The notes beneath the pieces were generated by a model that worked only from the letters and a program-made list of their open reading frames with translations, made no database searches and was not told the origin of the DNA. Positions 46,375 to 55,260 of a stretch of DNA of 64,000 nt are shown here, piece by piece (positions within the stretch are counted from its first letter, which is position 1; each line of letters begins with the position of its first letter). The position numbers and the translations under genes are program-made. Source of the DNA: Thalassolituus sp. UBA1087 (GTDB lineage Bacteria > Pseudomonadota > Gammaproteobacteria > Pseudomonadales > Oceanobacteraceae); NCBI GenBank assembly GCA_002314145.1, contig DCCG01000019.1, forward strand, positions 62,001 through 126,000, read 5' to 3'.

Positions 46375-47045
46375 TGAAACTCCTGCTGATTGAAGATGAC
46401 CAGCAACTTACCTCAGCCCTGCAACCCCTGTTGCGTGATGCCGGTTATGCGCTGGAGATCGCGGATAACGGCATTGATGGCGAGTTTCTCGGCAACGAGT
46501 TGCAGCCGGATCTGATTATTCTCGACCTCGGCCTGCCGGGCAAAAGCGGGCTGGATGTCCTGCGCAGCTGGCGGGCCAGTGGCAACCGCACGCCGGTGCT
46601 GGTGCTCACCGCACGCGACGCCTGGCATGAACGCGTGGATGGCCTCAAAGCCGGCGCCGACGATTACCTGGGAAAACCCTTTCACACCGCTGAGCTGCTG
46701 GCGCGGCTGGAAGCCATCGGCCGTCGTCAGAGCGGTAACGCCAGCAACGAACTGAGCTGGAATGGCGTCAGGCTGGACAGCGAACGGCAGCAGGCACACA
46801 CCCCGGATGGGCGTGTCATCGACCTCACCGGCATTGAATTCCGCCTGCTGCGTTATCTGCTGCAGCACCCGCGCGACGTTCATTCCAAAACCCGGCTCAG
46901 CGAGCATGTGTATGAAGAGGACCTGCAGCGCGACAGCAATGTTATGGAGGTCTACATCAACCGGCTGCGGCAGTACTTCGGCAAAGACTTTATCCACACA
47001 CGCCGCGGGCAGGGCTATCAGCTGGCAGCGGAGCAGAGCGGATGA
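46374..47045 (+). CDS. OmpR-family response regulator (QseB/PmrA-like)
   Basis: 223 residues. The receiver has DD at positions 8-9, the phosphorylated Asp in LIILDLGLPG (about 51) and the Lys in DDYLGKPF. The winged-helix DNA-binding domain ends GYQL. It is coupled to the upstream PepSY gene and the downstream kinase (overlaps of one and four bases). Likely targets are the two cytochrome genes, which have PmrA-type repeats. Confidence 0.93.
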   Translation: MKLLLIEDDQQLTSALQPLLRDAGYALEIADNGIDGEFLGNELQPDLIILDLGLPGKSGLDVLRSWRASGNRTPVLVLTARDAWHERVDGLKAGADDYLGKPFHTAELLARLEAIGRRQSGNASNELSWNGVRLDSERQQAHTPDGRVIDLTGIEFRLLRYLLQHPRDVHSKTRLSEHVYEEDLQRDSNVMEVYINRLRQYFGKDFIHTRRGQGYQLAAEQSG

Positions 47046-48373
47046 TCTCAGTTCAGCAACAGCTGCACCGCCAATGGCTGCTGACCCTCTTTGTGATCAT
47101 GCTGCCCCTGCTGCTGCTGGCCGATTACGGTGTGCGTGAAATGACCACCCACTATATTCTCGACCGCCTTGACCATGATGCCGAAAGCCTGATTTCAGCC
47201 ATGACGGAAGACGAACAGGGCGTTTGGCATATCAACTACGACCGGCTCGGCAATCTTTATCAGCGCGTCTATTCCGGCCACTATTTTGCCATTCACGGGG
47301 GCGACACGGATCTCCACAGCCGTTCTCTGTGGGACCACCCGGCGCCCGACATCCGCATGCAGGAAGGCCAGTCGCAACACTGGCAGAGTGCAGGCATTGA
47401 GCGTGGCAGCCATCAGGAAGCCTGGCTCAGCTATGCGCAGGGTATTCGCATCAACGACCACACATTTACCGTCTGGGTGGCCGAAGACATCGCCCCGCTG
47501 ATGCACCTGTTACACCAGTACCGCCTGATTGCCCTGGCCCTGCTCGGTGGTGCCATGTGCCTGTTGCTGCTGGTGCAGCGGCGTCAGTTGCGCCAGGCCT
47601 TTTCGCGGCTGCATCCGCTGCAACAGCAACTGCGGGAACTCAGACTGGGTGAACGCAGCAGCCTCAACTCTGCGGTCAGCGATTTCCCACGCGAAGTTCA
47701 GCCGCTGGCGGAAGAAATTGATCGCCTGTTAGCCCTGTTGCAGGAAAGGGTAAGCCGCTCACGTAATGCCCTGGGCAACCTGGCTCATGAAATGAAACGC
47801 CCGCTGCAACAGCTGCAGTTGCTTTCCGATCAGCTGAATCCACAGCAACAGCAACAACAGCAGGACATCCTGCAACAGCTGCAGACTCTGATTCAGCGTG
47901 AGCTGAAACGCGCACGCATCGTCGGCCTGTCATCCCCCGGCCGCCAGACGCGGCTCGACGAAGAACTGCCGCCGCTGATTCACATACTGCAGCAGCTTTA
48001 TCCCGGTGCCTGCATCCGGTGTGATTACCCGCCTGCCGCCGTGATGCCGCAGGATCGCGACGACATGCTGGAACTGCTGGGCAACCTGCTGGATAACGCC
48101 TGCAAGCATGCCGGCGGTGAAATACAGCTGACCATTGAGCGCGATGACAACGGCTGGCTGCTCAGCGTCAGTGACCAGGGGCCGGGCATTGACGAAAGCC
48201 ATCAGGCACGTCTGCTACAGCGTGGTGAACGGCTCGACGAAGAAGGGCCCGAAGGCAGTGGGCTGGGGCTGGCCATTGCCCAGGATATCGTCCGCAGCTA
48301 CCACGGAACCCTGACACTGGCACACCACGAACCCGCCGGACTGAGTGTCATTGTCCACCTGCCGGTGCGCTAA
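47042..48373 (+). CDS. Sensor histidine kinase partner of the QseB/PmrA-like regulator
   Basis: 443 residues: two membrane helices (about 15-35 and 160-177) around a periplasmic sensor, a HAMP-like linker, an H-box (NLAHEMKRPLQQL), an N-box (LLGNLLDNACKHAG) and the G-boxes (VSDQGPGID; EGSGLGLAI). A run of glutamines (NPQQQQQQQD) lies in the dimerisation-domain linker and may be length-variable. It overlaps the regulator gene by four bases. Confidence 0.93.
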   Translation: MISVQQQLHRQWLLTLFVIMLPLLLLADYGVREMTTHYILDRLDHDAESLISAMTEDEQGVWHINYDRLGNLYQRVYSGHYFAIHGGDTDLHSRSLWDHPAPDIRMQEGQSQHWQSAGIERGSHQEAWLSYAQGIRINDHTFTVWVAEDIAPLMHLLHQYRLIALALLGGAMCLLLLVQRRQLRQAFSRLHPLQQQLRELRLGERSSLNSAVSDFPREVQPLAEEIDRLLALLQERVSRSRNALGNLAHEMKRPLQQLQLLSDQLNPQQQQQQQDILQQLQTLIQRELKRARIVGLSSPGRQTRLDEELPPLIHILQQLYPGACIRCDYPPAAVMPQDRDDMLELLGNLLDNACKHAGGEIQLTIERDDNGWLLSVSDQGPGIDESHQARLLQRGERLDEEGPEGSGLGLAIAQDIVRSYHGTLTLAHHEPAGLSVIVHLPVR

Positions 48374-48469
48374 CATCTGATACCTGAGCCTGATGTTCTG
48401 GACATTAAACTACGGTAAAAATACACTTTATCTATGGTTTAAATTCTTTATGTCAGGGCCGCAAACGCC

Positions 48470-49402
48470 GTGAAGCTCTTTTCTGAACCCTCTCCCGGGG
48501 CCAATCCGGCAACGCCGGAGCCACGCTTAAAAGTAATGCAGAATCCACTGCCGGACTCCCGCGGAGAAGTGGTTATGCAGCACCTGCGCACCGGTTTATC
48601 CCTCAAATATGAGGCCCTGGATATCGCTGCCGCCAGCAACTTAAGCGTGTTTTTTCAGCCCGGTCTGCGGCTGGTATTTGCCCTCAATGGCACCACCCGC
48701 ATCCGCATCGGCCAACAGTCTCTGGTGTTCAGCAGCCACGGCGCGCAAAAGGCAGCGCTGCTGCCGGTCACGGAAAACGCGCTGGGCTATAAACGCTTTG
48801 AGGTGCAGCAGGACAAGCGCGAACTGGTGGTTTTTATGACGCCGAAATGGCTGCGCGAGAGCCTCAGTGAAGACGATCTTCCGCACCTAGAAGCCAGCCT
48901 GGAAGGCCACCTCCAGCCCTGCTATTTCACACTTACCCCTTTGATTTATAAGCTTTTATTGCGCATCACGGACGACCGCTACCGGCAGCTCAGCCCGCTG
49001 CAGCAGGAGAGCCTGTGCCTGACGCTGATCCATGAATCCCTGCAGCTTATCCGCCCCCGGCAACGGCGCGGCGGCCATGAACGTCTGTTGCAACTGGCCG
49101 GCAGAATCGATGCTTTACTGCAGGCGGATACACAGCTGTCGATTAAAGATATCGCCGCCCACTGCAACAGTAACCCAGCCACCGTGCAACGGGTATTCCG
49201 CCAGCGTCATGGCATCAGCCTGGGCGAATTCCGCCGTCAGCAGCAGCTGGATATGGGCTATAACGCATTGCTCAGCGGCGCCACCGTCAGTCAGGCTGCT
49301 GAGGTCGCCGGTTACCGTCATCTGCAGAGTTTCAGCGATGCCTTCCGCCATCATTTTGGTTGCCTGCCAAGGGACATTAAAGCGTCCTGCACACGTAATT
49401 AA
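48470..49402 (+). CDS. PchR-like AraC-family regulator
   Basis: Up to 310 residues. The C-terminal AraC domain (LSIKDIAAHCNSNPATVQRVFRQRHG and the second helix-turn-helix) and an N-terminal segment with FFQPGLRLVFALNGTTRIRIG are typical of regulators of TonB-dependent siderophore receptors. Possible starts: GTG 48470, ATG 48536 and ATG 48575; only the last follows a good GGAG. It is divergent from nothing and sits immediately upstream of a TonB receptor with a Fur-like box between them. Confidence 0.82.
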   Translation: MKLFSEPSPGANPATPEPRLKVMQNPLPDSRGEVVMQHLRTGLSLKYEALDIAAASNLSVFFQPGLRLVFALNGTTRIRIGQQSLVFSSHGAQKAALLPVTENALGYKRFEVQQDKRELVVFMTPKWLRESLSEDDLPHLEASLEGHLQPCYFTLTPLIYKLLLRITDDRYRQLSPLQQESLCLTLIHESLQLIRPRQRRGGHERLLQLAGRIDALLQADTQLSIKDIAAHCNSNPATVQRVFRQRHGISLGEFRRQQQLDMGYNALLSGATVSQAAEVAGYRHLQSFSDAFRHHFGCLPRDIKASCTRN

Positions 49403-49419
49403 TACGAATACCTATCATT
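49401..49419. promoter_or_regulatory. Candidate Fur box upstream of TonB receptor
   Basis: On the minus strand it reads AATGATAGGTATTCGTATT, matching 13 of 19 positions of the Fur consensus. It lies about 122 bases before the receptor start, in the gap after the regulator gene. Confidence 0.45.
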
Positions 49420-49540
49420 TGAATTCTCACAAAAGATAGCATAGCTTTCCTCCACGATAATTGACTCAACTTTACATACCAGGCTGATCCAGGCCCCGTC
49501 CGTCACCAACCGGACCGCCCGGAGCAGCAGAGGGGGGAGC

Positions 49541-51598
49541 ATGACAAGCACGACCAATACCCGCAGCGCACTCTGGCTGGCGGTAGCCACGGCACTGTCC
49601 ATGGCGACCGCGACCAGCGCCAATGCCGCTGACAACGCCAGCCAGACATCACTGGATAAGGTGACCATCGTCGGCGAAAAAACCGATCGCTCGCTGCAGA
49701 ACACCACGTCCTCCGTCAGCGTGATCGACGGCAGCAAGCTCAGCAACAACCAGTATCTGTCGGTCAACCGCGCCGTATCAGAAGTAACCAACGTGGTGGT
49801 GTTACCCGGTACGGTGCCGGATATCCGGGGTGTATCCGGTAATGGCTCAGCCACGGGCTTTAACTCTTTCTCCGGTGGCTCCAAGGCACGGGTTTCACGC
49901 CTGGTCGACGGCGTGGCGGAGCCCTTTGTGGCCGACCTGACCGGCGATACCGGCCTGTGGGATATCCAGCAGATTGAGGTTTACCGTGGCCCGCAGTCCA
50001 CCACCAATGGCAGCAACAGTATTGCCGGTACTATCTACATCAAGACCTACGACCCGACCTTCAGCCAGGCAGGCAAAGTACGCCTCAGTGCCCGCAACCA
50101 GGACAGCTTCTACAACCTCGCGGTCATGGGGAATACCACCATCATTGATGATCAGCTGGCCTTCCGTATCGCCGGTGAACTGATGGATGGCGAGACTTAT
50201 AACAAGGCGCCCGATTACGCCAGCCACGCGCCGGATCACGATATGAACGAGCTGAAATCGCACCGCATCCGCAGCAAACTGCTGTGGCAACCGGCCGCTG
50301 TTGAAGGCCTGTCAGCGCTGCTGACTTACGTCACCGCCGAAGAAAAGGGTGACGTTGGCCGTGAATATTTTACCGTCGATGATCCATGGGATTTTATTCC
50401 CACGACTCAGCGCTACATGGATACCCAATCCGATACCGCCAGCCTGAAACTGGATTATGAACTGAACGCGGCCGTATCCTTCGACCTGCTGCTCGACCAT
50501 ACGACGCTGGACTGGGGCTTTGAAAGCTATAACGAAGCGGAAGCCGATGAATCCCAGGTGTCCATGGATGAAACCGACTCCAACCTGGACCTTAAAGTAA
50601 ATATTCACCAACCGGGCAGCCCTCTGACTGCCTTTGTCGGCCTGGCATACTCTGACCGCAGTCAGGATTTTGAAAGCCTCGGCGGCTACTACTATGACGG
50701 CGACGACAGCAGCAGTTCGACAGCACTCTATGGGGAAGCCAGCTACCGGATTACCTCACAGCTGAGCGTCACCGCCGGTGCCCGCATTCAGAAAGAAGAG
50801 CAGACCCGCGACTTCAACTATATGGCCAACCCGGAAGCCAGACTTGATACCGATAAAACGGTGAAGCTGCCTAAACTGGCGCTGCAATACGCCCCCAGTC
50901 CAGACACCACGCTGTTTGTCAGCGGCCGCCGCGGTTACAACGGTGCCGGTGGCGCCTTCAGCTCGATGGATAACAGCTACTACTATTTTGATGAAGAATA
51001 CGTCAGGACTATTGAAGCCGGTGTGCGCAGAAACCTGCTCGATGGCGATCTGAATCTGAGCATTAACCTGTTCCATAACACTTACAAAGGCTTTCAGGCG
51101 GTCAACTCCAGCCGGGCGATAGAGAACATCGACAAAGCCTTTACCCGCGGCGCCGAAGCGGAAGCCAAATTGTTTGTAAATTCCAGCCTGCAACTGCGCG
51201 GCGGTCTGGGCCTGCTGGAAACGGGCATTACCGATTCGGCGGATGAATATCCGGAAGCCGACGGCAACCACCTCAACTCCGCCCCCGGCTTAACCGCCAA
51301 CCTGGGCGGCAGCTATTGGTTAACCCCGGCCTGGAACGTCGATCTGGCGGCCAACTATGTTGCTGAATACTATGGCGACTTCCTTAACAGCAAGACAGGG
51401 AAAGCCGGTGACTATTTACTGGCCAATCTGTCCACCAGTTATGAGCAGGGGAGCTGGCAGCTGGCCGCCTTTATTAACAACCTCGCCGACGAAGAAGCAC
51501 TGCTGTATCAGACGCCGCCCAATCCACGTATGCCCAACGGAACGGCCCAGATTGCCGACCCACGGACGATTGGTGCTTCGGTGACCTACAGCTTCTGA
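49541..51598 (+). CDS. TonB-dependent outer-membrane receptor
   Basis: 685 residues. The signal peptide ends SANA, the plug domain follows (LQNTTSSVSVIDG; IEVYRGPQSTTNGSN), and the barrel ends in a C-terminal Phe (TIGASVTYSF). GGGGGAG just upstream is a strong ribosome-binding site. Next to a PchR-like regulator it most likely takes up a siderophore-iron complex; no siderophore synthesis genes are present here, so a foreign siderophore is possible. Confidence 0.92.
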   Translation: MTSTTNTRSALWLAVATALSMATATSANAADNASQTSLDKVTIVGEKTDRSLQNTTSSVSVIDGSKLSNNQYLSVNRAVSEVTNVVVLPGTVPDIRGVSGNGSATGFNSFSGGSKARVSRLVDGVAEPFVADLTGDTGLWDIQQIEVYRGPQSTTNGSNSIAGTIYIKTYDPTFSQAGKVRLSARNQDSFYNLAVMGNTTIIDDQLAFRIAGELMDGETYNKAPDYASHAPDHDMNELKSHRIRSKLLWQPAAVEGLSALLTYVTAEEKGDVGREYFTVDDPWDFIPTTQRYMDTQSDTASLKLDYELNAAVSFDLLLDHTTLDWGFESYNEAEADESQVSMDETDSNLDLKVNIHQPGSPLTAFVGLAYSDRSQDFESLGGYYYDGDDSSSSTALYGEASYRITSQLSVTAGARIQKEEQTRDFNYMANPEARLDTDKTVKLPKLALQYAPSPDTTLFVSGRRGYNGAGGAFSSMDNSYYYFDEEYVRTIEAGVRRNLLDGDLNLSINLFHNTYKGFQAVNSSRAIENIDKAFTRGAEAEAKLFVNSSLQLRGGLGLLETGITDSADEYPEADGNHLNSAPGLTANLGGSYWLTPAWNVDLAANYVAEYYGDFLNSKTGKAGDYLLANLSTSYEQGSWQLAAFINNLADEEALLYQTPPNPRMPNGTAQIADPRTIGASVTYSF

Positions 51599-51640
51599 AC
51601 ACTGACAAGAGCGGGCGGCAGGGAAGTCGCTCAGGAAAAG

Positions 51641-51670
51641 AAAAACGGCCGCATCAGCGGCCGTTTTTTG
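51641..51670. terminator. Bidirectional intrinsic terminator after TonB receptor
   Basis: Perfect 8-base stem ACGGCCGC (51645-51652) / GCGGCCGT (51657-51664) with A-run on the left and T-run on the right, between converging genes. Confidence 0.9.
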
Positions 51671-51687
51671 TCCTATGCAGACACGGC

Positions 51688-51921
51688 TCAGCAGCCGCGC
51701 GTCACCACAAACTCGTCTTTGCTGATGTTGCGCTGCTCAAAGTTCAGGTGGTACTGCACCTGATGCAGAATGTCTTTTTCCGTTCTGCGTGCCGCCAGCC
51801 GTGACAACAGCTGGGTAAAAAGAATGTCTTCCAGATAGCTCTGATTCACCTTGCTGTCGGCTGCTGCCGCCTGCTCCAGCTGATCCAGCAGCCCGTCGAT
51901 AATCTGTTGTTCACCGCTCAT
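51688..51921 (-). CDS. Small hypothetical protein
   Basis: 77 residues, soluble, helical, with an acidic, Ala/Gln-rich N-terminal half and a short TRGC end. No family recognised. Codon use looks like the neighbours. It is monocistronic between the terminator and a 144-base gap with no gene. Confidence 0.5.
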   Translation of the reverse strand: MSGEQQIIDGLLDQLEQAAAADSKVNQSYLEDILFTQLLSRLAARRTEKDILHQVQYHLNFEQRNISKDEFVVTRGC

Positions 51922-52065
51922 TGCTCACCCCTCATTTCTCAATCTGCAGCTTATGCCCTGCATTTCTGAGTATTCAGTGTGGCAGCCGATACGAAAACGG
52001 GCCTGATTTGCATCAAGCCCGTTGGGTGTCAGAAGTGCCGTATTAAAAGCTTAGTTTCAGCATAT

Positions 52066-52368
52066 TTAGCCGATCGCCTTTACCTTCGGTGGCTCTGAAT
52101 GTTCCGCCAACCAGGTATCATATTTCGCCTGCAGGTTAATCCACATGGCCACGCCTGAACCGGTTGCTGCAGCAATGCGCTGAGCCAGGTCGAGCGAGCA
52201 GGGTACGTGCTCATTACAGAAATTGCTCAGATGTTTACGGGTAATGCCCAGCCGGTCAGCGGCTTCGGTGACGGTCAGGTTATTCTCTGCCAATATCTGG
52301 CGCTTAAAGATGCCGCCCGGATGAGATGGTTTGAATTGGGGTGCGGAAAGCACTTCTGTATCACTCAT
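52066..52368 (-). CDS. higA: HigA-type antitoxin
   Basis: 100 residues with a helix-turn-helix of the HigA family: PGGIFKRQILAENNLTVTEAADRLGITRKHLSNFCN is the DNA-binding region (position 17-53). It neutralises HigB and represses the operon through a palindromic operator. It starts two bases after the toxin gene end. Unlike the toxin, the reading frame is intact. Confidence 0.9.
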   Translation of the reverse strand: MSDTEVLSAPQFKPSHPGGIFKRQILAENNLTVTEAADRLGITRKHLSNFCNEHVPCSLDLAQRIAAATGSGVAMWINLQAKYDTWLAEHSEPPKVKAIG

Positions 52369-52370
52369 AT

Positions 52371-52938
52371 TTATTTCACCGCTTTTATCTGTTTACCGTG
52401 GTAATCACAGTAATCGACGAGGATTGCACCGTCGTCTTCGATCTGGAAAGTCACCCGCCAGTTCCCATTAACCTGAATGGAGTAGACGCCTTCACCACTT
52501 CCCTTCTTTTGCTCAAGGGAAGAGAAAACTGCTTTAAGGTCTTTGGGGTGATGGGACGCGTACATGGCTGACAATATGTCCCTGATCTTTTCTACATGAT
52601 CAGGCTGAACCTTGCTTTCATCACCATTCCAGAACTTTTTAAGAGCTTTGCTCTCAGGGTCTGTTGACACTAATGAAACCGGCCTGCTGAGAGCCAGTTC
52701 TTTTCAGAACAAGGAGAGAGAAGTGATATTAGTGGGCTAAATGAGTGACGAGCGACGAAGTCAATGGAAAGAACTGGCCTTAGCCCGGAGGGTTATGGCT
52801 AAAAATCCCTCATTTTGCGTTGCTGTTCGCTCGCTTAACCCGTTAGGCCACACTCCCAGCGCCTTACCTGAGAAATTTTTAGCCGATAACAGGCCTGTTT
52901 AATTAGTATTAACAGACCCTAAACCTTTTGATAGCCAT
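52371..52938 (-). pseudogene. higB: higB toxin gene interrupted by a MITE
   Basis: HigB (RelE/ParE-fold mRNA interferase) N-terminal codons ATG GCT ATC AAA AGG TTT (52938-52921, MAIKRF) follow an AAGGA ribosome-binding site. The rest of the gene (ESKALKKFW... to GNWRVTFQIE...VDYCDYHG) is at 52655-52371. Joined, they give MAIKRFESKALKKFW, which fits the usual HigB start. A 265-base element with inverted repeats splits them. A GTG inside the element (52670) restores an open frame (99 residues) but has no ribosome-binding site, so function is doubtful. Confidence 0.85.
52656..52920. mobile_element. 265-bp MITE-like element with 31-base terminal inverted repeats
   Basis: The ends (AGGGTCTGTT... 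at 52656-52686 and its inverse at 52890-52920) match at 27 of 31 positions. There is no transposase gene inside, and internal inverted repeats (CCAGTTCTTT/AAAGAACTGG near 52692 and 52763; GTTAT-GGCTAAAAAT near 52792 and 52872-52888) suggest a foldable non-autonomous element. No clear target-site duplication was seen. Confidence 0.8.
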
Positions 52939-52961
52939 ATAACGTCCTTGTCATTGAGGCT

Positions 52962-52984
52962 AGTGTAACCTAATAGGTTACACT
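52962..52984. promoter_or_regulatory. 10-base-arm palindrome upstream of higB (likely HigA operator)
   Basis: Perfect arms AGTGTAACCT / AGGTTACACT around AAT lie just upstream of the original higB start. HigA proteins bind such palindromes to autoregulate. It also lies at the 3' end of mnmG, so the promoter it controls must point left. Confidence 0.6.
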
Positions 52985-53000
52985 TTCAAGCGGGAATTTG

Positions 53001-54899
53001 TTACGCCGTCATACGGCTGACCATATTTTTCTTCTTCAGGTGGATCAGAATCTGGCTGATGGCTGCCGGGGTAACACCGGAAATACGTGAGGCCACGCCC
53101 AGGGTTTCCGGCTTCACGGTGTTGAGTTTCTGCTTCACTTCGTTGGACAGGCCGCCGATGGCTTCGTAATCGAGGTCATCCGGCAGTTTGGTGTTTTCGT
53201 AGCGGCGCAGCTGTTCGATTTCTTCCAGCTGACGGGCGATATAGCCATCGTACTTGGCCTGAATTTCAACCTGTTCCGCGACCTGTGGGTTTTCCACCGG
53301 TTCACCTTTCAGGCCCGCCACATCGGCGTATTCCAGGCCCGGGCGCTTAAGCAGATCGTGCAGGTTATATTCACGGGTAAATTTGCCTTCGCCTTTGGCT
53401 TCCATGGCCGCCGCTTCGGCTGAACCTGGCTGCACCCAGGTGGTTTTCAGGCGTTGCGCTTCCTGTTCAATGCCTTCTTTCTTAGCCGAGAACGCTGCCC
53501 AGCGTTCGTCGTCCACCAGCCCTAATTCGCGGCCGATGCCGGTCAGGCGCAGATCAGCGTTGTCTTCGCGCAGCACCAGGCGGTATTCCGCACGGGAGGT
53601 GAACATACGGTAGGGCTCTTTGGTGCCCATGGTGATCAGATCATCCACCAGTACACCGATGTAGGACTGATCACGGCGCGGTGTCCAGGCCTCTTTTTCC
53701 TGCGCGCGCAGCGCTGCGTTAACACCGGCCAGCAGGCCCTGAGCACCGGCTTCTTCATAGCCTGTGGTGCCGTTGATCTGGCCGGCAAAATACAGGTTAT
53801 TCACAAAGCGGGTTTCCAGACTGTGTTTCAGATCCTGCGGGTTAAAGAAGTCGTATTCGATGGCGTAACCCGGGCGCGTGATATGCGCATTTTCAAACCC
53901 ACGGATACTCTGGATGTACTGTATCTGCACATCAAACGGCAACGAGGTGGAAATACCATTCGGGTACAGCTCGTTGCTGTTCAGGCCTTCCGGCTCAACG
54001 AACACCTGGTGGCTGTCTTTGTCGGCGAAGCGCATGATCTTGTCTTCAATCGACGGACAGTAACGCGGGCCAATGCCTTCGATCACGCCGGCGTACATGG
54101 GGGAGCGGTCCAGGTTCTTGCGGATAATCTCGTGGGTACGCTCGTTGGTATGGGTGATGTAGCAGTTCACCTGTTGTGGGTGCTCACTCACATGGCCCAT
54201 AAAAGACATCACCGGCAGCGGCGTATCGCCCGGCTGGGTCTGCATCACAGAGAAATCCACGCTGCGTGCATCGATACGTGCCGGGGTACCGGTTTTCAGG
54301 CGGCCGACGTTGAATGGCATTTCACGCAGACGCTGGGCCAGGGCCACCGACGGCGGATCACCGGCACGGCCACCGGAGTGGTTTTCCATGCCGATGTGAA
54401 TACGGCCTCCGAGGAAGGTCCCGGCGGTCAACACCACGGTAGCGGCATGGATGCGTACGTTGGTGTTGGTGACCACGCCACAGACGGTTGATCCGACACC
54501 ATCGCCCTGCATGATCAGGTCATCACAGGCAGCCTGAAAGATATCCAGATTGGGCTGATTTTCCACAATCTGACGGATGGCAGCGCGGTACAGCTGACGG
54601 TCCGCCTGGGCACGGGTGGCACGCACGGCCGGGCCTTTGCGGCTGTTGAGGATACGGAACTGAATGCCGCCTTTATCGGTGGCGCGCGCCATGGCACCGC
54701 CGAGGGCATCAATTTCTTTCACCAGATGGCTCTTGCCGATACCACCGATGGCCGGGTTACACGACATCACACCCACGGTATCCGTGTTATGCGTCAGCAA
54801 CAGGGTCTTACAGCCGGTACGCGCCGCTGCCAGCGCCGCTTCTGTACCTGCATGACCACCACCGACCACAATGACGTCGTATCGCACCGGATAATCCAC
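53001..54899 (-). CDS. mnmG: tRNA uridine-5-carboxymethylaminomethyl modification enzyme MnmG
   Basis: 632 residues. The FAD-binding motif VGGGHAGTEAALAAAR at the N-terminus and the C-terminal helical domain (EETEQLR...ISGVTPAAISQILIHLKKK) are typical. It modifies wobble U34 with MnmE. It is transcribed leftward away from a DnaA-box-containing region, as in many gammaproteobacterial origins. The 3' end leads into the higBA module. Confidence 0.97.
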   Translation of the reverse strand: MDYPVRYDVIVVGGGHAGTEAALAAARTGCKTLLLTHNTDTVGVMSCNPAIGGIGKSHLVKEIDALGGAMARATDKGGIQFRILNSRKGPAVRATRAQADRQLYRAAIRQIVENQPNLDIFQAACDDLIMQGDGVGSTVCGVVTNTNVRIHAATVVLTAGTFLGGRIHIGMENHSGGRAGDPPSVALAQRLREMPFNVGRLKTGTPARIDARSVDFSVMQTQPGDTPLPVMSFMGHVSEHPQQVNCYITHTNERTHEIIRKNLDRSPMYAGVIEGIGPRYCPSIEDKIMRFADKDSHQVFVEPEGLNSNELYPNGISTSLPFDVQIQYIQSIRGFENAHITRPGYAIEYDFFNPQDLKHSLETRFVNNLYFAGQINGTTGYEEAGAQGLLAGVNAALRAQEKEAWTPRRDQSYIGVLVDDLITMGTKEPYRMFTSRAEYRLVLREDNADLRLTGIGRELGLVDDERWAAFSAKKEGIEQEAQRLKTTWVQPGSAEAAAMEAKGEGKFTREYNLHDLLKRPGLEYADVAGLKGEPVENPQVAEQVEIQAKYDGYIARQLEEIEQLRRYENTKLPDDLDYEAIGGLSNEVKQKLNTVKPETLGVASRISGVTPAAISQILIHLKKKNMVSRMTA

Positions 54900-55260
54900 A
54901 ATTCACCTCAGAATATGTACGCACACCAGCGGAGAATGCCGCTGGTCAGAAAAGGGCGCGAAGTATACCAGTGTTAGCAGGCAAGTGGCAGGGGTTCAGG
55001 CAATCCTGTGAGCGTTTTTTGATCAATCCACTTATTCACATTATCCACAGCGCTCACCACACTGTTGAAGAAGTTTATTAAGATCTGTGATATTTATTAT
55101 TTATCTCTTATATTTCATAGACTTACTATGTGTATAAGTCTGTGGGTTTATGGGGATTGTTTTATTTCAGCCGGTACGCAAGAAAGGTATTCACCCTGTT
55201 GTCACAGCTTTTGCGCGGATTTATCAAAGGCTGTTCACAGGGTTATACACAGAATATCAC
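54900..55260. other. Probable replication origin (oriC) region
   Basis: This 361-base gap has no gene. It contains the DnaA boxes TTATTCACA (55032-55040), TTATCCACA (55041-55049), TTATACACA inverted (55129-55137) and TTATACACA (55243-55251), plus weaker matches (55141, 55232). Between them is an A/T-rich stretch (about 55065-55140) suited to unwinding. Two GATC sites are present. Its position by mnmG fits E. coli-type origins. Confidence 0.75.

Noticed and set aside
47840..47875. CAG/CAA repeat as a phase-variable tract
   Set aside because: It codes for a glutamine run in a kinase linker, but the codons are mixed and length changes would remain in frame, so phase variation by frameshift is not supported.
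52370..52670. Intact higB with a GTG start
   Set aside because: The GTG lies within the inverted repeat of an inserted element, with no ribosome-binding site, and the original start codons are visible on the other side of the element.
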